This document shows positions 1-6,138 of a DNA stretch of 15,178 nt, one piece after another (position 1 is the stretch's first letter; each line of letters begins with the position of its first letter). The notes beneath the pieces are model-generated. The model saw only the letters and a list, made by a program, of their open reading frames with translations. It made no database searches and had not been told where the DNA came from. Source of the DNA: DASZCR01 sp035942915. GTDB taxonomy: Bacteria; Acidobacteriota; Blastocatellia; Pyrinomonadales; Pyrinomonadaceae. The position numbers were made by a program, and so were the translations under genes. Where the stretch lies: assembly GCA_035942915.1 (NCBI GenBank), contig DASZCR010000106.1:1-15178 (forward strand). The letters are read 5' to 3'.

Positions 1-1002
1 TGCCACTTCCGTCTTGAGTTGGTCGGTGAGGCGTGCGACTAACTCTCTTTTCTGCTCGTCGGGCGGAGCGAGCGAGGTGCGCAGGTGGTCGAGCGTGAGA
101 TTGATGTAGTTGAGTGGATTTCTGATTTCGTGTGCGATGGCAGAGGCGAGGCGTCCGATGACGGCTGATTGCTCTGCTTGTTTTATCTGTACTTCCAACT
201 CTCGCATGTGGCCGAGTTCGACAACCATCTCGTTGAAGGTCGAGCTGAGTGCGCCGATTTCGTCGCGCCGCGTGGCCGAAGGTGCGCGGATGGCGAAGTC
301 TCCGGCGGCGACGCGGCGCGCGGCTTCGGAAAGTTCGCCGATGGGGCGTGTGAAACTGATGATGAGCAGCGCCGCGCCGAGCGTGGCGACGAGCAGCGCG
401 ATGAGCGTCGGCAGCAGACGACGCAACGCGCGCCAGACGGAATCGCCGAGCGTCATTCTCTCTCGTCCGAGAACGACGATGATGTAGTTGACGCCTTGAT
501 TCGTGCGTACAGGAATCGGGAACGCGCGCGGCTCTAAGGCCAGCGGCCGCTCCGCAGAGAAGGACGCGGGCAGCAGCCGGCGAATCTCGTTCGTCGTCTG
601 CCCGGCCTCAACGAGCTTGGGCAGCGGCACGTCCGCGATGCGATAGTAGCGCGGCTCGCCGTCCTCTCCGAAAGCGGGTGCGTAACGACGGTCGAGGCTG
701 TCATCGACGCGTCCTTCCGCGTTGATGACGAGGACGTTGATGACGCGCCCCTCGCGCTCCTTGAGAAACGGCACGGCGCGCCGCTCGTCGAGTTGGTAGA
801 GATACTCGCCGGAGTTGATGCTCTCAAGCGCGAGCGCGGTCGAGGCGGCGAGCGCCTGTTCCTGCTCCGAGATGACGACGGCGCGCCTCTGCGCGAGACG
901 CCGGTTGAGGTAGTACTGCAAGCTGAGCGTGGCGACCAGCAACGCCGCCAGCACGAGCAGCAGACGGATTCTGAAGCTGTAGAGAAACCCTAGATTCCTC
1001 AT
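1..1002 (-). CDS. Membrane sensor histidine kinase, HAMP + HisKA (partial, C-terminus off window)
   Basis: This is the N-terminal 334 residues of a two-component sensor kinase; the reading frame is open to the window edge. A first membrane helix spans about residues 12-30. An extracytoplasmic sensor region of about 165 residues follows (31-197), then a second helix at 198-217. A HAMP linker covers roughly 217-270 and includes the RRDEIGALSSTFNEM segment. HisKA starts at about 278, with the phospho-acceptor His291 in AIAHEIRNPL. The H-box resembles the NtrB/ZraS-type group. The ATP-binding domain and any output domain lie outside the window. The ATG at 1002 is 12 bases after the stop of the upstream kinase gene, and no clear ribosome site precedes it, so translational coupling in one operon is likely. 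The ligand is unknown, and the cognate regulator is presumably beyond position 1. Confidence 0.93.
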   Translation of the reverse strand, partial: MRNLGFLYSFRIRLLLVLAALLVATLSLQYYLNRRLAQRRAVVISEQEQALAASTALALESINSGEYLYQLDERRAVPFLKEREGRVINVLVINAEGRVDDSLDRRYAPAFGEDGEPRYYRIADVPLPKLVEAGQTTNEIRRLLPASFSAERPLALEPRAFPIPVRTNQGVNYIIVVLGRERMTLGDSVWRALRRLLPTLIALLVATLGAALLIISFTRPIGELSEAARRVAAGDFAIRAPSATRRDEIGALSSTFNEMVVELGHMRELEVQIKQAEQSAVIGRLASAIAHEIRNPLNYINLTLDHLRTSLAPPDEQKRELVARLTDQLKTEVA

Positions 1003-1014
1003 CGCCGCGCCTGT

Positions 1015-1968
1015 TCAATAATTCAACGCGTAACCGCGCGCGATGTTCTCGCGCTTTCGTGTGAACCAATCTCGCTGCCCTTCAGAGAGGTTCGTGAAAC
1101 CCCACTTCCTCGCGTAATTCAAGAACATGTAAAGCATCCGCAGACGACAAAAGAGCGTCAGTTCGTCGCGCGTCGGGGTGCGCCCGTTCCTTGCCTCCGC
1201 ATAGCCTTCGAGCAGCGCCGCGAGCAGCCGTCTCAAGTCGCTCCGGCGTCCGTGCGGGTAGATAGTGACGGCAAGGTCGTAGGCGTCCCAGTGATAACAA
1301 GAGTCGTCGAAATCGAAGACGGTCAAACTGTCTTTCGTGATGCGGAAGTTGGTCGCGCCGAAGTCTCCGTGAATGAGGCCGAACGTTTCTGCGTTCGCAG
1401 GATAATCGCGCAGACGCTCGGTCAGATACCGAAACTCGCGCCAGACAACCTTCTCGGATTCCGGCAGATAACTTTCCGCATGCCGCAACAGATAGTCTTC
1501 GTCCCAGCGGAACCTGCGCCGTGCTCCGACAGGCTCGTAGTTTTTAGCCAGCGCGTGGATTCTTCCGAGCGTCCGCCCGCGCAGCCGAAAGTGGCGCTCG
1601 TTGAATTCGTCTGTGCCGAAGACGAAAGTCTCGCCTGCGGCCTCCTCGAAGACGCAGGCGAAGAACAGTCCGCGTTCTGCTCTGATGTTTTCGACCCGCT
1701 CCCCGTTGACAGACTTTACGGCGAGACTGACTGCGACGCCGCCGCGCGCGAGATGTTCGACGAAATCCAGTTCCGCTTCAATCTGTTCGCGCGTGCGAGA
1801 AGCTTCGGGGGCGAGCCTCAGGTAACGCGTCCTGCCCGCCGCTTCAAAACTGTAGACGTGGTTCGCCGAATCGGCGACGTGCCGCAGCGAGGTCGGGTCT
1901 CCGCGCCAAAGCTCTAAGGCTTCGAGCGCGGCGCGGCTGTTCTTGTCAGGAGTGCTGTTATCAGCCAC
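1015..1968 (-). CDS. Aminoglycoside phosphotransferase-family (APH/choline-kinase fold) kinase
   Basis: This 317-residue cytoplasmic protein has the APH-family phosphotransferase fold, which is shared by homoserine kinase II, choline kinase and the SrkA/RdoA stress kinase. The catalytic loop is LIHGDFGATNF, with H200, D202 and N207. The metal-binding motif is VFDFDD (D219, D221). N-terminal beta strands carry YLRLAPE and are followed by a helix containing ELDFVEHL, the expected ATP-binding lobe. Length fits the family. The start is GTG at 1968, the first possible start after an in-frame stop, with only a weak purine-rich site before it. It is the first gene of a two-gene unit with the histidine kinase. 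The substrate cannot be read from the sequence: a small alcohol or amine, or protein Ser/Thr as in SrkA, are all possible. I see no reason to call it an antibiotic-resistance gene. Confidence 0.88.
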   Translation of the reverse strand: MADNSTPDKNSRAALEALELWRGDPTSLRHVADSANHVYSFEAAGRTRYLRLAPEASRTREQIEAELDFVEHLARGGVAVSLAVKSVNGERVENIRAERGLFFACVFEEAAGETFVFGTDEFNERHFRLRGRTLGRIHALAKNYEPVGARRRFRWDEDYLLRHAESYLPESEKVVWREFRYLTERLRDYPANAETFGLIHGDFGATNFRITKDSLTVFDFDDSCYHWDAYDLAVTIYPHGRRSDLRRLLAALLEGYAEARNGRTPTRDELTLFCRLRMLYMFLNYARKWGFTNLSEGQRDWFTRKRENIARGYALNY

Positions 1969-1986
1969 GTCTCTTTTTGTCTCTTG

Positions 1987-2014
1987 TTGCGCGACGGAGG
2001 AAAACTGCTATAGT
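1987..2014 (+). promoter_or_regulatory. Candidate sigma70-type promoter with extended -10 for the subtilase gene
   Basis: A TATAGT -10 hexamer at 2009-2014 is preceded directly by TGC (2006-2008), an extended -10. TTGCGC at 1987-1992 sits 16 bases upstream; TTGTTG at 1984 with 19 bases is an alternative. Transcription would start near 2021, giving an untranslated leader of about 250 bases before the ATG at 2268. This is a motif match only. Confidence 0.38.
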
Positions 2015-2258
2015 GCTCGCTCTCACAAGCGGAGAACGGCTCACGTCCGCTGTTTACTTTACTCTTTCAAAGCCTTGCCCCATCCGTCAACTCCTCGTCT
2101 CGCAGGATTCGTGCGCGTGTCTTCCGGGCGCGCATCGAGGCGTCACACAGGACTTGCGAGGCGTGCTCCGACGACGGCGCGCCGTGCGCTTCCTCCGGTG
2201 CTTGACCTCACGGCGGTTTCGCGCGTCCGTCATTCGTCCTCAACTTCGTCAAACTTTT

Positions 2259-2264
2259 GGAGGG
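2259..2264 (+). promoter_or_regulatory. Ribosome binding site fixing the subtilase start
   Basis: GGAGGG lies four bases (counted from GGAGG) before the ATG at 2268. It is the best Shine-Dalgarno match in the region, and the ATG after it opens a classic signal peptide. This supports 2268 over the longer open frame that begins at 1977. Confidence 0.75.
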
Positions 2265-2267
2265 ACT

Positions 2268-3488
2268 ATGAGAAAGACTCTTTTGCTGCTACCGCTCTGC
2301 GCCTTGTGCCTCGTCGTTCTGCTTTCGTCTGCGACGCCGGGCACGCGTTCTGCCGCGCGCGTCGGACAGAGGACGGGGCAGAAGTTTCAACGCGTCGGCG
2401 CGCGTGCCATCCCCGGCCAATACATCGTCGTGCTCGACGAGGCGGCGACCGGCCTCCTGCGCGGTCGCTTCTCACAGGCGCGAGAGGCGGCCGACGTGCT
2501 CGCGGCGGCCTACGGCGGACGCGTCAGACAGGTCTTCAGCCACGCGCTCAACGGTTACGCCGCGCAGATGACGGAAGAAGAGGCGCTCGCGCTCAGCGAA
2601 GACCCGCGCGTGCTGCTCGTCGAAGAAGACGCCACGATGCACGCGCTGGCGACACAGACCGGCGCGACGTGGGGACTCGACCGCATCGACCAACGCAACC
2701 TGCCGCTCAGCGGCACATACACTTACAACTGGACGGGCGCGGGCGTTCATGCCTACATCATCGACACCGGCATCCGCACGACGCACACGCAGTTCGGCGG
2801 ACGCGCCAACAAGGTCTTCGACTCCATCGGCGACGGACAAAACGGTAACGACTGCAACGGTCACGGCACACACGTCGCTGGCACGGTCGGCGGCTCGATT
2901 CACGGCGTCGCCAAAGGCGTCCTGCTCCATGCAGTGCGCGTGCTCAATTGCAGCGGTTCGGGCAGCACTTCGGGCGTCATTGCGGGCGTCGATTGGGTGA
3001 CGGCGAATCGTCGTCTGCCCGCCGTCGCCAACATGAGCCTCGGCGGCCCGGCCTCGACGGCGCTCGACACGGCCGTTCAAAACTCAATCAACGCGGGCGT
3101 CTCCTACGCCGTCCCGGCCGGAGGCGAAAACAGCAACGCCTGCAACACCTCTCCGGCGCGCGTGCCTGCGGCCATCACCGTCGGCTCGACGACCATGAGC
3201 GACGCGCGCTCCTCCTTCTCAAGTTTCGGCTCGTGCCTCGACCTGTTCGCGCCCGGCTCTTCGATTACCTCCACATGGCATACGTCCGACACGGCGACGA
3301 ACACCATCAGCGGAACTTCGATGGCCGCCCCGCACGTCGCAGGCGTCGTCGCGCTCTACCTGCAAGCGCAGCCGGGAGCGTCGCCCGCGACCGTGCGTAA
3401 CGCGCTGGTCAACAACGCGACGCTCAACAAAGTCACCAACCCCGGCACCGGCTCTCCCAACCGGCTGCTCTACTCACTCTTCTTCTAA
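2268..3488 (+). CDS. Secreted subtilisin-family (S8A, aqualysin/proteinase K-type) serine protease
   Basis: A 406-residue pre-pro-protease. The signal peptide covers about residues 1-29. An inhibitor-I9 propeptide follows (about 48-125, starting IPGQYIVVLDE). The mature enzyme probably starts at ATQTGATWGLDRID (residue 128), in the register I recall for aqualysin I. The catalytic triad is Asp166 (IIDTG), His199 (NGHGTHVAG) and Ser351 (SGTSMAAPH). Cys196, Cys228, Cys292 and Cys323 have the same spacing to the triad as the two disulfides of aqualysin. The protein ends at SPNRLLYSLFF, so the C-terminal prosequence of aqualysin is absent. One key residue is odd: the oxyanion-hole Asn, usually AAGN, is Gly286 in VPAGGENSNAC. 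The enzyme may be slow, altered in specificity, or inactive. It appears monocistronic, with its own leader and a hairpin downstream. Confidence 0.96.
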   Translation: MRKTLLLLPLCALCLVVLLSSATPGTRSAARVGQRTGQKFQRVGARAIPGQYIVVLDEAATGLLRGRFSQAREAADVLAAAYGGRVRQVFSHALNGYAAQMTEEEALALSEDPRVLLVEEDATMHALATQTGATWGLDRIDQRNLPLSGTYTYNWTGAGVHAYIIDTGIRTTHTQFGGRANKVFDSIGDGQNGNDCNGHGTHVAGTVGGSIHGVAKGVLLHAVRVLNCSGSGSTSGVIAGVDWVTANRRLPAVANMSLGGPASTALDTAVQNSINAGVSYAVPAGGENSNACNTSPARVPAAITVGSTTMSDARSSFSSFGSCLDLFAPGSSITSTWHTSDTATNTISGTSMAAPHVAGVVALYLQAQPGASPATVRNALVNNATLNKVTNPGTGSPNRLLYSLFF

Positions 3489-3530
3489 CCTCTCAAGACT
3501 CGCGCAGAACCTCACACACGCGCGGAGAGA

Positions 3531-3577
3531 AAAACGGTCGGGGCGTCCTCGTTTGTCGAGCGACGCCCTCGCCGTTT
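3531..3577 (+). terminator. Probable rho-independent terminator after the subtilase gene
   Basis: A long hairpin begins 42 bases after the stop. AAACGG (3532-3537) pairs with CCGTTT (3572-3577), GGGCGTC (3541-3547) with GACGCCC (3562-3568), and CTCG (3548-3551) with CGAG (3557-3560), around a TTTGT loop. The outer and middle helices are joined by wobble pairs. The downstream T run on the plus strand is only TTT, so release efficiency is uncertain; the minus-strand side has five Ts but no gene needing it. Confidence 0.55.
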
Positions 3578-3817
3578 GACAGCAGAATCAGCCGCCCTCG
3601 CAAAGAGCATCCATGTAAAACTTACTTGTCGTCTGCATCAACAGAATACGCTTTCACTCAATTTGAAGTCTCTCGCGGTCGTGCAAATTCAGAGACTACA
3701 AAGACACGAGTCTCCGCATGTTTCAGGTTTCAGCGGTGGTCGAAGGCGCGCGAAGCAGACGCGCAAGGTCGCATGATGTTGCGGCGCGCGAGTTGCTTAT
3801 AAGCGTCGCGCTAGTCA

Positions 3818-3901
3818 TCGGGTACTCCATAGTCCTAAGCGATTTCTGGAACGCTTTGAAGGGACATCCAGAAAATCCTACCGTGCGGAGGGCTAACCCG
3901 A
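3818..3901 (+). promoter_or_regulatory. Candidate structured 5' leader RNA of the cyclic-di-GMP gene
   Basis: Nested complementary segments are visible. TCGGGT (3818-3823) pairs with ACCCGA (3896-3901), CTCC (3825-3828) with GGAG (3887-3890), and GATTTCTGGA (3841-3850) with TCCAGAAA plus TC (3867-3877, one bulged A). An alternative fold pairs AAGCG (3837-3841) with CGCTT (3852-3856), enclosed by GTCCT (3832-3836) with GGGAC (3861-3865). The two inner folds exclude each other. It does not match the GEMM (c-di-GMP-I) riboswitch consensus I know. Function as a switch is inference. Confidence 0.3.
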
Positions 3902-3950
3902 ACGATATCTAAATTCAGGTCACACCTCACCACAGTGACGAGGCAGCCGC

Positions 3951-6080
3951 ATGACAAACGAAGGCGAAATCACGATTCTCGTCGCCGATGATAATCCCGA
4001 CCGGCTTGAGTTAATGTGCGTCCTGTTGCGTAAGGCAGGCTATCAGGTGTTTGCGGCGAGCGATGGCCGTGAGGCTTTCGAGGTCGCCTGTCGTGAACGG
4101 CCGCTGCTGGTGATTAGCGATGTCATGATGCCGCACGTCGATGGCATCCAGTTGTGCCGCATGCTACGCGCACATCCCGAATTGAGCATCACGCGGACGC
4201 TGCTGGTGAGCGCCATGCGCGTTGACGATTCGAGCGCGGTCGAAGGTTTGGAGGCCGGGGCGGACGATTATCTGGAAGCGCCTTACGACCCGATGCGCCT
4301 GATTGCGAAGGTCGCGCGTCTGGCCGAACGCGCGCGCTTCGAGGCGGCTCTGCGCGAGAGCGAGGAGCGTTATGCGCTGGCGGCGCAAGGGGCGAACGAC
4401 GGGCTTTGGGACTGGAATCTGCGGACGGGCGAAGTCTATTTCTCGGCGCGCTGGAAGGCGATGCTCGGTTGGGCTGAAGACGAGGTCGGCGCAAGCGTCG
4501 AGGAATGGTTCGGGCGCGTCCACCCGGAGGACGTGGAAGCGTTACGCGAGAGCATCCACGCGCACGTCGCAGGCCACAGCGCACACCTCGAACTCGAACA
4601 TCGGATGCGGCACAGGGACGGCACTTATCGTTGGATGCTCAGTCGCGGCATCGTCGTGCGCGACGCAGAGGGACGCGCCGCGCGCATGGCAGGCTCGCAG
4701 TCGGACATCAACGAGCGCAAGAGAATCGAAGAGCAACTTCTGCACGATGCCTTCCACGATGCTCTGACGGGTCTGCCCAACAGGGCTTTGTTCACAGACC
4801 GTCTGGGGCAGGCCGTCGAGCGCAGCCGCCGACACGAAGACTATCACTTCGCCGTCATCTTTCTGGATTTAGACCGCTTCAAGACGGTCAACGACAGTCT
4901 CGGCCATACGGTCGGCGACCATCTGCTCATCGAAGTCAGCCGCCGTCTGGAAAGCTGTACGCGCGGTGAGGACACGGCCGCGCGCATCGGCGGAGACGAG
5001 TTCACGATTCTCCTCGAAGATGTCAAAGACCCTGCGGACGTGCTCCGCACGGCGGAAAGGATACAGGTCTGTCTCGCCAGACCGTTCGACCTCTGCGGCC
5101 ACGAGGTCTTCACCAGCGCGAGCCTCGGCATCGCGCTCAGCGCGTCGCACTACGAACGACCGGAGGACATCCTGCGCGCCGCCAACACGGCGATGCACAA
5201 GGCGAAGGCGCTCGGCAAGGGTCGTCATCAGGTGTTCGACGCGGCGATGCACTCCGACGCCGTCTCGTTCCTGCGTATCGAGACGGACATGCAGCGCGCC
5301 GCCGAACGCGAGGAGTTCCGCGTGCAGTATCAGCCCATCATCTCTCTGGAAACGGGGCGCGCCATCGGCTTTGAAGCTTTGGTGCGCTGGCAGCACCCGG
5401 AGCGCGGGCTTATCTATCCGAAGGAGTTCATCTCGGTAGCTGAAGAGACGGGGATGATTTCGCGGATTGACCGTTGGGTGTTGCGCGAGGCGTGCCGCCA
5501 GACGGCGCGCTGGCATGGATGTTGGTCGCAGAGGCCGTCCATCAGCGTCAACCTCTCGGCCAAGAGTTTCCTGCAACCAGACCTCGTCGAATACGTCCGG
5601 CAGGTGCTCGAAGAGACGAGGCTCAGTCCCGGCTGTTTGAAATTGGAGATTACGGAGAGCGTGCTGATGAGCGACATTAGTTCCGTCAACTCGCTCATCA
5701 CGCGCCTGCGCGCGCTCGGCGTCGGGCTTTATCTGGACGACTTCGGGACGGGCTACTCATCTCTCAGTTACCTGCATCGCTTCCCGCTCACGGCGCTGAA
5801 GATAGACCGCTCGTTTATCAGCCGCATCGCACTCGGCGGCGAGCATGTAGAGATTGCCCGCGCCATCGTCACGCTCGCGCACAGCCTGAGTCTGGAAGCC
5901 ATCTCGGAAGGGATAGAGGAGGAGGAGCAGCTTGTCGAACTGAGGAGTCTGGGCTGCGAGTACGGGCAGGGACATCTCTTCGCCAAGCCTTTAGACTCGG
6001 CGCAGGCCGAAGCTTTGATTAAAGGCTCTCCCGGCGCGTCGTTCGTGCCGCGCCGGGAAGCCGGTCTCGGTGCTGCTTAA
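3951..6080 (+). CDS. REC-PAS-GGDEF-EAL cyclic-di-GMP cyclase/phosphodiesterase
   Basis: A 709-residue cytoplasmic response regulator controlling cyclic di-GMP. The receiver domain (8-125) has acidic D13/D14, phospho-acceptor D57 (VISDVMMPHVDG) and S87. The conserved lysine of the KP motif is replaced by Ala110 (YLEAPYDP). A PAS_3-type sensor (about 137-256) ends at the DINERKRIEEQL linker. The GGDEF domain (about 265-430) has an intact GGDEF (347-351) and an inhibitory RxxD site, RGED (338-341), spaced five residues before it. The EAL domain (about 445-690) keeps E474, N534, E566, D596, D597, K617, E653 and Q673, the expected metal and catalytic set. Both synthesis and hydrolysis therefore look possible. 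The start at 3951 has GAGG seven bases upstream. It stands alone, between a candidate leader RNA and a strong terminator. The partner kinase is unknown. Confidence 0.96.
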   Translation: MTNEGEITILVADDNPDRLELMCVLLRKAGYQVFAASDGREAFEVACRERPLLVISDVMMPHVDGIQLCRMLRAHPELSITRTLLVSAMRVDDSSAVEGLEAGADDYLEAPYDPMRLIAKVARLAERARFEAALRESEERYALAAQGANDGLWDWNLRTGEVYFSARWKAMLGWAEDEVGASVEEWFGRVHPEDVEALRESIHAHVAGHSAHLELEHRMRHRDGTYRWMLSRGIVVRDAEGRAARMAGSQSDINERKRIEEQLLHDAFHDALTGLPNRALFTDRLGQAVERSRRHEDYHFAVIFLDLDRFKTVNDSLGHTVGDHLLIEVSRRLESCTRGEDTAARIGGDEFTILLEDVKDPADVLRTAERIQVCLARPFDLCGHEVFTSASLGIALSASHYERPEDILRAANTAMHKAKALGKGRHQVFDAAMHSDAVSFLRIETDMQRAAEREEFRVQYQPIISLETGRAIGFEALVRWQHPERGLIYPKEFISVAEETGMISRIDRWVLREACRQTARWHGCWSQRPSISVNLSAKSFLQPDLVEYVRQVLEETRLSPGCLKLEITESVLMSDISSVNSLITRLRALGVGLYLDDFGTGYSSLSYLHRFPLTALKIDRSFISRIALGGEHVEIARAIVTLAHSLSLEAISEGIEEEEQLVELRSLGCEYGQGHLFAKPLDSAQAEALIKGSPGASFVPRREAGLGAA

Positions 6081-6088
6081 ACCCGTAG

Positions 6089-6138
6089 ATAAACACTGCC
6101 GGAGCAGAGGATGGGTCTTCTGTCCCGGCAGTGTTTAT
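6089..6138. terminator. Bidirectional rho-independent terminator between convergent genes
   Basis: ATAAACACTGCCGG (6089-6102) is perfectly complementary to CCGGCAGTGTTTAT (6125-6138), a 14-base stem. CAGA (6105-6108) and TCTG (6119-6122) extend it inside. The T-rich tail TTTATTTCTT follows on the plus strand and TTTAT on the minus strand. It begins eight bases after the EAL stop, and the stem contains the stop codon (6135-6137) of the convergent propeller gene, so it can end both transcripts. Confidence 0.88.

Larger units (their letters stand above)
1969..2267. other. Divergent intergenic region with long leader of the subtilase gene
   Basis: This spacer separates the minus-strand APH-family kinase from the plus-strand protease. 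It holds one reasonable sigma70-like promoter near 1987-2014 and the protease ribosome site at 2259-2264. A 12-base perfect palindrome, ACGGCGCGCCGT, lies at 2174-2185. It is compatible with an operator but could arise by chance in GC-rich DNA. The protease reading frame stays open upstream to 1977, but that stretch has no secretory or domain character, so I treat it as untranslated leader. I could not identify a convincing promoter for the minus-strand operon. Confidence 0.5.
3489..3950. other. 462-base intergenic region: hairpin plus candidate structured leader
   Basis: No convincing gene lies here. The left end holds a stable hairpin (3531-3577) that probably terminates the protease transcript. 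The middle, about 3578-3800, is relatively AT-rich. It contains an imperfectly placed 7-base inverted repeat (AGTCTCT at 3667-3673, AGAGACT at 3691-3697). A TATAAG hexamer at 3798-3803 is a possible -10 without a good -35. The right part, 3818-3901, can form nested helices and is listed separately. GAGG at 3940-3943 is the ribosome site for the gene at 3951. Confidence 0.6.

Noticed and set aside
1977..2267. N-terminal extension of the subtilase frame
   Set aside because: It has no domain or secretory character, while GGAGGG and the signal peptide favour the ATG at 2268.
3576..3776. Open frame of 66 codons after the subtilase terminator
   Set aside because: No ribosome site or recognisable protein features; it starts inside the end of the hairpin.
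3718..3912. Possible 64-residue small membrane protein with a hydrophobic stretch LLISVALVIGYSIVL
   Set aside because: No ribosome site precedes the ATG, the N-terminus is Arg-rich without family resemblance, and the region overlaps the candidate leader RNA. Conservation in relatives would reopen it.
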